Shown here one piece after another: positions 33,201-41,318 of a stretch of DNA of 64,000 bases. Source of the stretch: an uncultured Oscillibacter sp. (GTDB lineage Bacteria > Bacillota > Clostridia > Oscillospirales > Oscillospiraceae); the NCBI GenBank assembly GCA_910587705.1, contig CAJUMX010000002.1:62001-126000 (forward strand), given 5' to 3'. The notes beneath the pieces are model-generated. The model was not told the DNA's origin, ran no database searches, and saw nothing but the letters and a program-made list of their open reading frames with translations. Within the stretch, counting starts at the first letter, position 1; each line of letters begins with the position of its first letter. A program made the translations under genes and the position numbers.

Positions 33201-33700
33201 ACCTGCTGGCAGCGGGTATACCCGGCGGCAAGAAGGCGCTCCGTCAATTCCGGCAAATCCTGCCGCTCTCCCACATTCAACGTGACCGATAAATCTTTCA
33301 GAAGCTTTGCGGACAAAGTCCGGGCCATCAGGGCATCGGCCGTGGCCACCACTGTCCGAGGTGCGCCCTGGGCCATGGCGTAAAGGGCCGCTAAGCGGCC
33401 CCGCTCCCAGTCTCGGGAGGACACGGCTCCGGGGCGGAGCTGCCACTCCCGGCTCAGCAGGGTCACCGGAGCCTCATCTAGCAGGGCCTCCAAATCCCCG
33501 GCCAATTGCCGGGCCTCTCCCTCGTCGCCGCAGACAAAGACCGCCGGACGGCCCGCCGCTTGGGCCGCCGCCGCGCCGAGGCAGGCCCGATGAACGGGCT
33601 GGAGGCCCGTCACCGCGGCGGGACAGCCGCCATCCTCCACCCGGCGGAGCAGCTCCCCCGCCTCCGGAATGGTCATCAGTTTTTCCAGCAGATGCTTCAT
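30203..33700 (-). CDS. mfd: Transcription-repair coupling factor Mfd
   Basis: A 1165-residue DNA translocase that removes stalled RNA polymerase and recruits UvrA. It shows the UvrB-like N-terminal module, the RNA-polymerase interaction domain (LKPGDLVVHAHHGVGRFAGI near 500), RecG-like helicase motifs (GDVGYGKTEVALRA Walker A near 645, IIDEEQRFG near 745, SATPIPRTLNMA near 775), and the TRCF C-terminal domain. Length is normal. It follows pth by 18 bases in the order prs-pth-mfd. Confidence 0.98.
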   Translation of the reverse strand: MKHLLEKLMTIPEAGELLRRVEDGGCPAAVTGLQPVHRACLGAAAAQAAGRPAVFVCGDEGEARQLAGDLEALLDEAPVTLLSREWQLRPGAVSSRDWERGRLAALYAMAQGAPRTVVATADALMARTLSAKLLKDLSVTLNVGERQDLPELTERLLAAGYTRCQQVEGVGQFALRGGILDVFSPLMDQPVRCEFFDDEIDSMGAFDPGTQRRTVNLDSARILPAAEVLPRQAEGGLEGLGERLLALAARLEKKGSPAAARLREDGERLKNGSVPEGMDRYLAAVYPDASAGVHYLPRDALVILCEAGRVDERVKGTLLQNRQDLEVLMEAGILAGDYAKLLLSAEEFYAALESFPVIMAGALPTSRYPYPPKGLLSVNARQLSSYGGSLETAVTDLEQYRENGSAVLLLCGGETRGKNLHSLLTERGIPAALDLRGTAMPAPGEIRITVGALSAGCEWPALKLAVLTEGQLIVPSRKRARLKKDSNRQKIQSYTDLKPGDLVVHAHHGVGRFAGIQRMPVDGVEKDYIKIDYAGGDCLYVPATALDLVSKYIGGGEDGEGRQKLNKLGGTEWAKQKTRAKKAVKDLAKGLTKLYAERQRCPGFAFSQDSPWQREFEEAFPYSETDDQLRAIAEIKKDMERSRPMDRLLCGDVGYGKTEVALRAVMKCVLDGKQAAILVPTTVLAQQHYATAMGRFRDFPVRIEVLSRFTPPKDQKRILELAKEGRVDLLIGTHKLLQKGMEFKDLGLLIIDEEQRFGVTHKERLKEMSRQVDVLTLSATPIPRTLNMALSGLRDMSAIEEPPADRQPVQTYVMEHDWAILEDAMRKELSRGGQIYYLHNRVESIDLTASRIQKMLGPEVHVVTGHGKMSEQELSAVMRAMVDGEADVLVCTTIIETGIDISNVNTLIIEDADKMGLAQLHQIRGRIGRSARRAYAYLTYRRGKVLQEIAAKRLSAIREYVEFGSGFRIAMRDLEIRGAGNLLGPEQSGYLLSVGYDLYLKLLEEAVLEERGEEKQIETECSADLTVNANIPERYVSSPEQRMDLYRRIAAIRSDDDASDLLDELLDRYGEAPKPVLALLDVALLRAAAGKAGVSDITQKRDVLRFQLAVFRPEAVVKVCGLNKYRQRLTVAAGEDPALTLKLKPGADALESAMELVEDLKLSAG

Positions 33701-33718
33701 GACGAAAACCCTTTGCAG

Positions 33719-34309
33719 TCAGTTAAAATCGTTCATGGCCCTTTGGCAGCCGTGCTCAATGACGCACGCCGCCGCCTCGATGGCCCACCGGAAGGCTTCC
33801 AGCAGAATCTCCCGCTCCTTCTGGGAGGGGACTCCGATGACCCAGTTGATCATACCGTCCTTATCCTCCGGGGCCCCGGTGCCAATTTTGATTCGGGGAA
33901 AGTCCTGGGTACCCAGGTGAGCGATGATGTTTTTGATGCCGTTGTGCCCTCCGGCAGAGCCGGTGGGCCGTATCCGCAGCTTCCCCACGGGAAGAGCCAC
34001 ATCGTCGTAAATCACCAGCACATGGTCCGGGGGGATTTTGTAAAACTGCGCCGCCTCCCGCACCGCCTCACCGGAGAGGTTCATGTAGGTCTGGGGCTTC
34101 ATCACCAGGCACCGGGCTCCAGCAAACTCGCAGATATTATATGCGGACTTGAACTTCACCTTGTTCAGCTTCACGCCCTTTTGCTCCGCCAGCAGCTCCA
34201 CCGCCCGAAAGCCCATGTTATGCCGGGTGTTCTCGTACTTCGTTCCGGGGTTCCCCAACCCCGCGATCAGCCACTCCACAGAGGAGGAGCCCTTGTTTCC
34301 AAACAGCAT
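33719..34309 (-). CDS. pth: Peptidyl-tRNA hydrolase
   Basis: Recycles peptidyl-tRNA that falls off the ribosome. The 196 residues include the family start LIAGLGNPGTKYENTRHNMG, holding the catalytic His, MKPQTYMNLSGEAV near 70, and VIYDDVALPVGKLRIR near 100. A short extension (MLFGNKGSSSVEW) precedes the usual start; no better start with a ribosome site is seen inside it. Order glmU-like, prs, pth, mfd is as in Bacillus. Confidence 0.97.
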   Translation of the reverse strand: MLFGNKGSSSVEWLIAGLGNPGTKYENTRHNMGFRAVELLAEQKGVKLNKVKFKSAYNICEFAGARCLVMKPQTYMNLSGEAVREAAQFYKIPPDHVLVIYDDVALPVGKLRIRPTGSAGGHNGIKNIIAHLGTQDFPRIKIGTGAPEDKDGMINWVIGVPSQKEREILLEAFRWAIEAAACVIEHGCQRAMNDFN

Positions 34310-34365
34310 ATCGGTCTCGCCTTTCCAAAAAACTCAAAAATTCGACCCTTCCGCACAACCCACGT

Positions 34366-34392
34366 AGGCGGGGAAGTACGACTTCCCCGCCT
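34366..34392. terminator. 12-bp perfect hairpin between prs and pth
   Basis: AGGCGGGGAAGT-ACG-ACTTCCCCGCCT. On the minus strand there is no U run, so it may act as a processing or stabilising hairpin at the 3' end of prs rather than as a full terminator. Confidence 0.4.
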
Positions 34393-34443
34393 TGGATGGC
34401 TCTATCATTTATATATAATAGATAATAGATGCGGATACCGGTC

Positions 34444-35400
34444 TCAGCGGAACAGCTTGGAGATGGAAACCTCCTGATAGACCCGCTCGATGGCTTCGCA
34501 GAACATGGGGGCCACAGAGAGATACTTCACCTTGCCGCTCAGCTCCGGCTGAATGGCCGGGATGGTGTCCAGCAGGGCCAGCTCCTGAATGGGGCTGGCA
34601 TTGATCCGGTCAATGGCCGGGCCGGAGAGCACGCCGTGGGAAGCGCAGGCGTGAACGCTGCGGGCCCCGTTGTCAACCAGGGCCTGCGCGGCGTTGCAGA
34701 GAGACCCACCGGTATCCACCAGGTCGTCGAAGAGGATGCAGTCCCGTCCCTCCACGTCGCCGATGACGTTCATTACCTCGCAATGGTTGGCCCGCTGGCG
34801 GCGCTTATCCACAATGGCCAGCTGCATGTGCAGCTTCTGGGCAAAGGCCCGAGCCCGGGAGACGGAACCCACGTCTGGGGATACCACCACCATGTCCTCA
34901 CAGCTGCCACCAAATTTTTTGGCGTAATAGTCCACGAAAATGGGGTTGCCCGCCAAGTTATCCACCGGGATATCGAAGAAGCCCTGGATCTGGGCGGCGT
35001 GGAGGTCCATGGTCAGCACCCGGTCCGCCCCGGCGGCGGTGATCATGTTGGCTACCAGCTTAGCGGTGATGGGGTCCCGGGCCTTGGCCTTCCGGTCCTG
35101 CCGGGCATAGCCATAATAAGGGATGACGGCGGTGATGCGGCCTGCGGAGGCCCGCTTCAGCGCGTCGATGATGATGAGCAGCTCCATCAGGTTGTTGTTA
35201 ACCGGGCTGCAAGTGGGCTGGACCACGAAAACGTCGCTGCCCCGGACGGTCTCATACAGGGAGACGAACACCTCGCCGTCGGAGAAAGCGCCAACCTCGG
35301 CCTCTCCCAGCTTCGTGCCCATCTGCGCGCAGATTTCCTTCGCCAGCTTCAGGTTCGCGTTGCCGGAGAACACCTTGATATCTTTCCCGTGTGAAATCAT
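34444..35400 (-). CDS. prs: Ribose-phosphate pyrophosphokinase
   Basis: Makes PRPP from ribose 5-phosphate and ATP for nucleotide, His and Trp synthesis. The 318 residues are standard: KVFSGNANLKLAKEIC at the start, DLHAAQIQGFFDIPVDNL near 130 with the metal-binding DLH, and the PRPP-binding signature CILFDDLVDTGGSL near 220. It lies 91 bases after the GlmU-like gene. Confidence 0.98.
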   Translation of the reverse strand: MISHGKDIKVFSGNANLKLAKEICAQMGTKLGEAEVGAFSDGEVFVSLYETVRGSDVFVVQPTCSPVNNNLMELLIIIDALKRASAGRITAVIPYYGYARQDRKAKARDPITAKLVANMITAAGADRVLTMDLHAAQIQGFFDIPVDNLAGNPIFVDYYAKKFGGSCEDMVVVSPDVGSVSRARAFAQKLHMQLAIVDKRRQRANHCEVMNVIGDVEGRDCILFDDLVDTGGSLCNAAQALVDNGARSVHACASHGVLSGPAIDRINASPIQELALLDTIPAIQPELSGKVKYLSVAPMFCEAIERVYQEVSISKLFR

Positions 35401-35491
35401 ATCCTAAACGCTCTCTTTCCATGACCGGGCCTCCGGTCATTTATTTTTTTGTCCAGCCGCGTCATTGGCCGGACGAATTCACTTCTTTTCT

Positions 35492-35980
35492 TTATCCCTT
35501 TTCCTTGGAGGCTTCTCTCTGCCGCAGCAGCGCCTCAATCTCGGCCACGGTGTCTGGCCCGTAGACCGGCAGCCAGCCGGAGACCAGCTCCGCGCCCTGC
35601 ACGCTGTTGGTCATGTTCACCCGCCAAGTCTCCCGGAGCTCCCGGCCCGGCGCGGCGTAGGCAAAGCCCGGCCCAGCCTCCTCCATGGGGAACGCGGCCC
35701 TGGGGAGCACCAGCGTGGCGCCGTCCGTGTCCAAAAATGACTCCAGGTCCGTCCACTGTTCGGAAACGGCGGACTCCGGAGGCAGGATGCCCCGGGCTTC
35801 CTCCGCGAAGCGGGGGCCGCAGACAGCGAAAAGCCGCTGAACGCCTTCGGCCCGCAATCGGTCGCATACCCAGGATAGGATGGGACGGGACAGCACGGTT
35901 TCCAGCATCAGCGGCTTCAAGCCCGCCGGGACGGCGGCGTCTTCCTCAAAAATCAAAACAGCCTGTTTCGGACAACTCAT
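35492..35980 (-). CDS. Degenerate, truncated GlmU-like nucleotidyltransferase-fold protein
   Basis: A 162-residue protein in the place of gcaD/glmU before prs. Its start AVLIFEEDAAVPAG-LKPLML, then SRPILSWVCDRLRAEGV, then RLFAVCG, lines up with the GlmU N-terminus (AVILAAGEGTRM-LPKVL, KPMLEWV, VVVVG). The G-x-G-T-R nucleotide loop is replaced by EEDAAV, the later catalytic motifs (QLGTGHA, GDxPL) are absent or changed (ATLVLPRAAFPME), and the whole left-handed beta-helix acetyltransferase half is missing. It is therefore probably not an active UDP-GlcNAc pyrophosphorylase. It keeps an open frame and its own extended -10 promoter, so it may be reused. Identification rests on pattern and position. 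Confidence 0.6.
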   Translation of the reverse strand: MSCPKQAVLIFEEDAAVPAGLKPLMLETVLSRPILSWVCDRLRAEGVQRLFAVCGPRFAEEARGILPPESAVSEQWTDLESFLDTDGATLVLPRAAFPMEEAGPGFAYAAPGRELRETWRVNMTNSVQGAELVSGWLPVYGPDTVAEIEALLRQREASKEKG

Positions 35981-36300
35981 GAACTCGCCCTCCTTTGCAC
36001 ATTTTTACTAAAGGTAAGTCCATTATAGCAAACTTTTGGGGAAAATCTAGTGGTTACAGTGAATTTGTCCCTAGAATTTTTTCCAAAAATTTTCCTGTCT
36101 CTTGTTCTTTTTTGTCAGAGCTCACGGAAAAAGAGAGAAAAGCCCCCAAATCTCCCGTGGTTTTTCGGCGTTTCGCAGAATTTGCGTTTTTCTACTGGTA
36201 TGTTTTACTCAAAAATGTAATTTTTTCAAAGAATGTAGTTGAATTTGTTAAGGTAATAGATTACAATAACACTATTCTGTGAAAAAGCGGGAGGGCCCCT
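35981..36300. promoter_or_regulatory. AT-rich divergent promoter region
   Basis: This 320-base gap is much richer in A and T than its surroundings and holds no gene. Rightward: TTGAAT (36239-36244), 17 bases, TACAAT (36262-36267) for trmL. Leftward: TGC-TATAAT, an extended -10 on the minus strand near 36030-36020, for the GlmU-like gene and prs. The middle part contains only A/T tracts and short imperfect repeats. Confidence 0.65.
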
Positions 36301-36807
36301 ATGCTGCACGTCGTACTGGTGGAACCGGAGATTCCCCAGAACTGCGGGAACATCGCCCGCACCTGCGCCGCCACCGGCTCCAGCCTCCATCTGGTCCGCC
36401 CCTTGGGCTTCGACATTTCCCAGGATGCCATCCGGCGAAACATGAAGCGCTGCGGCCTGGACTACTGGCACTTGGTGGAGGTTTCGGACTACGAAAATCT
36501 GGAGGACCTCTTCCGCCGTCACCCGGAGGCCGCATCGGACCTTTGGCTCACCACCACCAAGGCTCCCCGTTCCTATGTGGAAGCGAACTTCACAGCGGAT
36601 AGCTGGCTTTTCTTCGGCAAGGAGACCGCCGGACTGCCCCTCCCCTTCCGGGAGCGGTTCCGGGAGCGCTGCGTCCGCCTGCCCATGGTGGACGAGGCCC
36701 GGAGCCTGAACCTAAGCAACGCCGTAGCCGTGTGCGTATACGAGGCCCTGCGGCAAAGCGGCTTCCCCGGCCTTTTGGGTACGGGAGAAATGGCTTGCTT
36801 ATCGTAA
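36301..36807 (+). CDS. trmL: tRNA (cytidine/uridine-34-2'-O)-methyltransferase TrmL
   Basis: A 168-residue SPOUT-fold methyltransferase for the wobble base of leucine tRNAs. Marks are LVEPEIPQNCGNIARTCAAT at the start, LFFGKETAGLP near residue 102 and MVDEARSLNLSNAVAVCVYE near 140, the trefoil-knot SAM site. GGGAGG lies six bases upstream. It may be cotranscribed with pgk, 57 bases on. Confidence 0.96.
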   Translation: MLHVVLVEPEIPQNCGNIARTCAATGSSLHLVRPLGFDISQDAIRRNMKRCGLDYWHLVEVSDYENLEDLFRRHPEAASDLWLTTTKAPRSYVEANFTADSWLFFGKETAGLPLPFRERFRERCVRLPMVDEARSLNLSNAVAVCVYEALRQSGFPGLLGTGEMACLS

Positions 36808-36864
36808 ATGTTTAAACCGGCGTTTGTGCCGAGAAATTAAGTTCTTTTTAGGAGGAGTCCTGAG

Positions 36865-38133
36865 ATGAATTACAACAAAAAGACCGTCAAAGACGTAGAG
36901 GTATCCGGCAAAAAAGTGCTACTGCGCTGCGACTTCAACGTCCCCCAGGACAAGGAGACCGGCGCGATCACCAGCGATAAGCGCATTGTGGCCGCCCTGC
37001 CCACCATTCAGTATCTGCTGGAACAAGGCGCCGCCGTCATCGCCTGCTCTCATCTGGGCAAGCCCGAGGCCAGCTTTGACAAGTGGGTCAAGAAGCAGAC
37101 CGAAAAGGGCAAGGACCCCGCCTCCCTCACCGAGGAGAAGTGGAAGAAGTCCCTGGCGAAGCTGAGCCTGGCTCCCGTGGCCAAGCGCCTGGGCGAGCTG
37201 CTGGGCAAGGAGGTCGTCATGGCCGCCGACGTGGTGGGCGAGGACGCCAAGGCCAAGGCCGCCGCCCTGAAGCCCGGCGAGATTCTGCTGCTGGAAAACA
37301 CTCGCTTTGAAAAGGGCGAGACCAAGAACGACCCGGAGCTTGCCAAGGCCATGGCCTCCATGGCGGAGGTCTACGTGTCCGACGCCTTCGGTGCGGTGCA
37401 CCGGGCCCACGCCTCCACTGCCGGCGTGGCCGATTATCTGCCTGCCGTCTCCGGCTTCCTGATTCAAAAGGAGCTGGACTTCCTGGGCGGCGCCATTGCC
37501 AACCCCAAGCGGCCTCTGGTGGCCATTCTGGGCGGGGCCAAGGTCTCTTCCAAAATCGGGGTTATCAACAACCTGCTGGAAATCGCCGACACCATTATCA
37601 TCGGCGGCGGCATGTCCTACACCTTCTCCGCCGCCCAGGGCGGTAAGGTGGGCAACAGCCTGCTGGAGGCCGACTGGATGGACTATTCCAAAGAGATGAT
37701 CGCCAAGGCCGAGGCCAAGGGCGTAAAGTTCCTCCTGCCGGTGGACACCGTCTGCGGCGACAAGTTCGCTCCCGACGCCAAGAGCCAGCTTGTCAAGGCC
37801 GGGGAAATTCCCGAGGGCTGGGAGGGTCTAGACATCGGGCCCGAGACCGTGAAGCTTTACTGTGATGCCGTGTCCGGTGCGGGCACCGTTATCTGGAACG
37901 GCCCCATGGGCGTGTTTGAGTTCCCCGCCTTCGCCAAGGGCACCGAGGCCATGGCCGAGGCCCTGAGCAAAACCTCCGCCATCACCGTCATCGGCGGCGG
38001 AGACAGTGCGGCGGCGGTGGAGCAGCTGGGCTACGCCGATAAGATGAGCCACATCTCCACCGGCGGCGGCGCCTCCCTGGAATTCCTGGAGGGCAAGGAG
38101 CTGCCGGGCGTGGCGTGCCTGTTGGACAAATAA
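36865..38133 (+). CDS. pgk: Phosphoglycerate kinase
   Basis: Glycolytic enzyme making ATP from 1,3-bisphosphoglycerate. The 422 residues include RCDFNVP near 20, HLGKPEASFD near 60, NTRFEKGETKNDP near 150 and the nucleotide loop GGGDSAAAVEQLG near 378. It is ~25 residues longer than usual (~395); the extra, Lys-rich stretch lies around residues 72-100 (KWVKKQTEKGKDPASLTEEK), next to the substrate lobe. AGGAGG lies nine bases upstream. First of pgk-tpiA-gpmI. Confidence 0.98.
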   Translation: MNYNKKTVKDVEVSGKKVLLRCDFNVPQDKETGAITSDKRIVAALPTIQYLLEQGAAVIACSHLGKPEASFDKWVKKQTEKGKDPASLTEEKWKKSLAKLSLAPVAKRLGELLGKEVVMAADVVGEDAKAKAAALKPGEILLLENTRFEKGETKNDPELAKAMASMAEVYVSDAFGAVHRAHASTAGVADYLPAVSGFLIQKELDFLGGAIANPKRPLVAILGGAKVSSKIGVINNLLEIADTIIIGGGMSYTFSAAQGGKVGNSLLEADWMDYSKEMIAKAEAKGVKFLLPVDTVCGDKFAPDAKSQLVKAGEIPEGWEGLDIGPETVKLYCDAVSGAGTVIWNGPMGVFEFPAFAKGTEAMAEALSKTSAITVIGGGDSAAAVEQLGYADKMSHISTGGGASLEFLEGKELPGVACLLDK

Positions 38134-38186
38134 GGGACGCCTCCGTTGATTTTCTATAAAAAGTTCAAGAAAGGCATCCTGTGCCC

Positions 38187-38215
38187 TTGACTTTTTTCCC
38201 TGGTTCCGCTATAAA
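38187..38215 (+). promoter_or_regulatory. Internal promoter before tpiA
   Basis: TTGACT (38187-38192), 17-base spacer, TATAAA (38210-38215), in the 164-base gap between pgk and tpiA. Confidence 0.7.
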
Positions 38216-38297
38216 TTTAGTTGATTGCTTTTCGCCTTCCCCCGGGCTTTGCCGCCCGCCACTTTGAAATCATAAATATAAAGGAGTTTTGAACATC

Positions 38298-39071
38298 ATG
38301 AACCGCAGATATCGCAAAACCGTTATTGCCGGAAACTGGAAAATGAACATGACCGCCACTGAGACCAAAAAGTTTGCCGAGGATATCCGGAAAATCATGC
38401 CTCGGGCCAAGTGGTGCGAGACCCTGATCTGCGTCCCCGCCTGCAATATCTCCACCGCCACCAAGGCCTTCAAGGACCTGCGCATCTCCGTGGGCGCGGA
38501 AAATGTCTACTTCGAGGAGAAGGGCGCTTACACCGGCGAGGTATCCGCCGATATGCTGAAGGACCTGGCTGTTAAGTATGTTATTATCGGACACAGCGAG
38601 CGCCGGCAGTACTTCGGCGAAACCGACCAAACCGTGAATAAAAAGGTTCACGCCGTGCTGAACGCCGGGATGAATCCCATCATCTGCGTGGGCGAGAGCC
38701 TGGAGCAGCGGGAAACCGGCATCACCAACGAGTGGATTGCCCTCCAGGTGAAGAGCGCCCTCTTCGGCGTGCCCGCCGACAAGCTGCGCCGCTGCATCAT
38801 CGCCTATGAGCCCATCTGGGCCATCGGCACCGGCAAAACCGCCACTGCCGAGCAGGCCGGCGAGGTCTGCTCCAACATCCGCGCCACCATTCGCTCCCTG
38901 TACGGCGCCCGGGTGGCCCGGAGCGTCACCATCCAGTACGGCGGTTCCATGAACGCCAAGAACGCCGCGGAGCTCCTGGCCCAGCCCGACATCGACGGCG
39001 GCCTCATCGGCGGCGCGGCCTTGAAGCCCGATCAGTTTGTGGAGATCATCAACGCGGCCAATCAAGAGTGA
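38298..39071 (+). CDS. tpiA: Triosephosphate isomerase
   Basis: Interconverts dihydroxyacetone phosphate and glyceraldehyde 3-phosphate. The 257-residue TIM barrel shows AGNWKMN near residue 11 (Asn and Lys), IIGHSERRQYFGET near 97 (catalytic His) and AYEPIWAIGTGKTA near 168 (catalytic Glu and flexible loop 6). The ATG at 38298 is 11 bases from AAGGAG; a TTG at 38289 is too close to that site. Confidence 0.98.
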   Translation: MNRRYRKTVIAGNWKMNMTATETKKFAEDIRKIMPRAKWCETLICVPACNISTATKAFKDLRISVGAENVYFEEKGAYTGEVSADMLKDLAVKYVIIGHSERRQYFGETDQTVNKKVHAVLNAGMNPIICVGESLEQRETGITNEWIALQVKSALFGVPADKLRRCIIAYEPIWAIGTGKTATAEQAGEVCSNIRATIRSLYGARVARSVTIQYGGSMNAKNAAELLAQPDIDGGLIGGAALKPDQFVEIINAANQE

Positions 39072-39080
39072 TTTTGCCTC

Positions 39081-39105
39081 AAAAGGGGGACTTGGTCCCC
39101 CTTTT
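39081..39105 (+). terminator. Terminator-like hairpin between tpiA and gpmI
   Basis: AAAAGGGGGAC-TTG-GTCCCCCTTTT followed by CCCC. Partial read-through is likely, since no clear promoter is seen before gpmI. Confidence 0.65.
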
Positions 39106-39186
39106 CCCCGCACATGGGGACACTGCATCCATAAGGCGGCAAAGCCGCTGGAGGCTTGCAGTGGATTCTCCTAAAGGAGTCTTTTT

Positions 39187-40704
39187 ATGAACAAAACACC
39201 TACCACTTTGATCATCATGGACGGCTTCGGCACCGGCGGCGGAGAGACGGGAAACGCTGTCCAAACCGCCAAAACCCCTCGGTTGGACAGCTTCTTCCAG
39301 GAGTTTGCCCACACGACCCTCTCCGCCTCCGGACTGGATGTGGGTCTGCCCGACGGGCAGATGGGCAACAGCGAGGTGGGCCACACCAACATTGGCGGCG
39401 GCCGGGTGGTCTTTCAGGACCTGCCCCGCATCACCCGGTCCATTGAGGACGGCAGCTTCTTCCAGAATCCTGCCTACCTCCATGCTATGGATGCCTGTAT
39501 TGAGCGGGGTTCCGCTCTGCACCTGTTCGGCCTTTTGTCCGACGGCGGCGTCCACTCTCATCTGACCCACCTCTTCGCTCTGCTGAAAATGGCCAAGGAC
39601 AAGGGCCTCACCCGGGTCTACATCCACGCCTTCCTAGATGGGCGGGACGTGTCCCCCACCTCCGGTGCGGGCTTTGTGGCCCAAACGGTGGAAAAATGCG
39701 AGGAAATCGGCGTGGGCAAGATTGCCACCGTCATGGGCCGGTATTACGCCATGGACCGGGACAAGCGCTGGGACCGGGTGGAGCAGGCCTATGACGCCAT
39801 GGTCTATGGCGAAAGCCCTATCAACAATCCGGACCCTGTGGATGCGGTGAAAAAGTCCTATGAAAAGGGTGTCACCGACGAGTTTGTGGAGCCCGTAGTC
39901 TGCGACGCCGACGGCTCTATTTCCGACAACGACAGCGTGATCTTCTTCAATTTCCGCCCCGACCGGGCCCGGGAGATTACCCGAACCTTGGTAGACCCGG
40001 AGTTTGATGGTTTCACCCGGCAGTTCTTCCCCCTGACCTTCGTCTGCAACACAGAGTACGACGCCTCTATGCCTAATGTGGAGGTAGCCTTCCCCCGGGT
40101 ACTGGTGAACAACGGCCTAGGCGAATACCTCAGCAAAATGGGCATGACCCAGCTCCGCATCGCCGAGACGGAGAAGTATGCCCATGTCACCTTCTTCTTC
40201 AACGGCGGCAGCGAGACCGTCTTTCCCGGTGAGGACCGGGTGCTGGTCCCCTCCCCCAAGGTGGCCACCTACGATCTCCAGCCGGAGATGAGCGCTCCGG
40301 AAGTCTGTGAGAAATGCGTGGAGCGCATTGAGTCCGGAGCCTATGACGTGATCATCCTGAACTTTGCCAACTGCGACATGGTGGGCCACACCGGCATTTT
40401 TGATGCCGCGGTGAAGGCCGTGGAAACCGTGGATACCTGCGTAGGCAAGGTGGTGGACGCCACCCTGAAAATGGGAGGCATTGCCATGATCACCGCCGAC
40501 CACGGAAACGCGGAACAGATGGTAGAGCCCGACGGAAGCCCCATGACCGCCCACACCACGAATCCCGTGCCCTTTATCCTCTGTGGCGCTGGGTCCGAGC
40601 TGCGGAGCGATGGGAAGCTTGCCGACATTGCCCCTACTATGCTGGACGTAATGGGCCTGGCCTGTCCGCCGGAAATGGACGGGAAAACCCTGATTGTGCA
40701 GTAA
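39187..40704 (+). CDS. gpmI: 2,3-bisphosphoglycerate-independent phosphoglycerate mutase
   Basis: Manganese enzyme interconverting 3- and 2-phosphoglycerate. The 505 residues have the phosphatase-fold motif IIMDGFGTGGGETGNA near residue 10, GNSEVGHTNIGGGR with the catalytic Ser near 60, HAFLDGRDVSPTSG near 145, and the second metal site ADHGNAEQM near 438. AAAGGAG lies eight bases upstream. Eno, often next, is not here. Confidence 0.98.
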   Translation: MNKTPTTLIIMDGFGTGGGETGNAVQTAKTPRLDSFFQEFAHTTLSASGLDVGLPDGQMGNSEVGHTNIGGGRVVFQDLPRITRSIEDGSFFQNPAYLHAMDACIERGSALHLFGLLSDGGVHSHLTHLFALLKMAKDKGLTRVYIHAFLDGRDVSPTSGAGFVAQTVEKCEEIGVGKIATVMGRYYAMDRDKRWDRVEQAYDAMVYGESPINNPDPVDAVKKSYEKGVTDEFVEPVVCDADGSISDNDSVIFFNFRPDRAREITRTLVDPEFDGFTRQFFPLTFVCNTEYDASMPNVEVAFPRVLVNNGLGEYLSKMGMTQLRIAETEKYAHVTFFFNGGSETVFPGEDRVLVPSPKVATYDLQPEMSAPEVCEKCVERIESGAYDVIILNFANCDMVGHTGIFDAAVKAVETVDTCVGKVVDATLKMGGIAMITADHGNAEQMVEPDGSPMTAHTTNPVPFILCGAGSELRSDGKLADIAPTMLDVMGLACPPEMDGKTLIVQ

Positions 40705-40730
40705 GCGCTCTCCAGAGCAACCAATCTCCA

Positions 40731-40762
40731 ACGCCCGCTGAACGTTCTTTCAGCGGGCGTTT
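40731..40762 (+). terminator. Terminator after gpmI
   Basis: ACGCCCGCTGA and TCAGCGGGCGT form an 11-bp stem followed by TTCT. Confidence 0.75.
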
Positions 40763-40818
40763 CTGCGCCGGAGCACCTCCGAGCGCCATCAGCCGGCTTT
40801 GCCGGATACGGAGCCTGT

Positions 40819-41214
40819 ATGGAAGAATATCATGTATGGATTGGAACCTTTTCTGAACAAGACTTTGAGCAGTATTGGGATAACGAGCCCTATGAAAGTG
40901 CGATGAAGCGCTGGAAAAATGGAAGCGGTTCAAAGCCGGGTGAAGATTTGAAGTGCGGATTCTGCCGGGAAATGGGACTCGAGGAACTGGAGGAAACCGA
41001 TTTTTGGTTCTACATTTCCGCTTCCAGGCACACTGGTCTGGAATTAGCGGAATATTACATGCCCCTGGATTTGGACGCTTTTGAAACGGCCTGCTTCGAA
41101 AGGGGTATAGAGGGCGGCAACGTGATCTGGGGAATTTCCGTAAAGGATTTTCCCGGTGGAAATCCGGCCGCTTGCAAGAGCATGACTTACATTGGTACCG
41201 TAAACTTCAGATAG
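40819..41214 (+). CDS. Imm22-like immunity protein (orphan)
   Basis: A 131-residue acidic, aromatic-rich soluble protein: YHVWIGTFSEQDFEQYW at the start, CGFCREMGLEELEETDFWFY in the middle and YIGTVNFR at the end. This pattern recalls the Imm22 family of toxin-immunity proteins (WxGTF-x-E-x(2)-F). No polymorphic toxin lies nearby. It is lower in G+C than its neighbours, with AAT, GAA and TTG codons, consistent with recent gain. The family call is moderate; it could be another small immunity-like fold. No strong ribosome site precedes the ATG. Confidence 0.5.
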   Translation: MEEYHVWIGTFSEQDFEQYWDNEPYESAMKRWKNGSGSKPGEDLKCGFCREMGLEELEETDFWFYISASRHTGLELAEYYMPLDLDAFETACFERGIEGGNVIWGISVKDFPGGNPAACKSMTYIGTVNFR

Positions 41215-41282
41215 CACAAGCCAGGTCCGAAATCGGCTTCTGCGCCCTTTCCCCGCAACGCATCACCGCCTGTCCCAAAAGA

Positions 41283-41310
41283 AAAGAGCCGCCCTTTCGG
41301 GCGGCTCTTT
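41283..41310. terminator. Bidirectional terminator between the Imm22-like gene and engB
   Basis: AAAGAGCCGCCC-TTTC-GGGCGGCTCTTT, 12-bp stem with A and T flanks. Confidence 0.9.
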
Positions 41311-41318
41311 ATATTGCT

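Noticed and set aside
39108..39186. Riboswitch or T-box before gpmI
   Set aside because: Only a small GCGGC/GCCGC hairpin is present; no conserved T-box or riboswitch core sequence was found.
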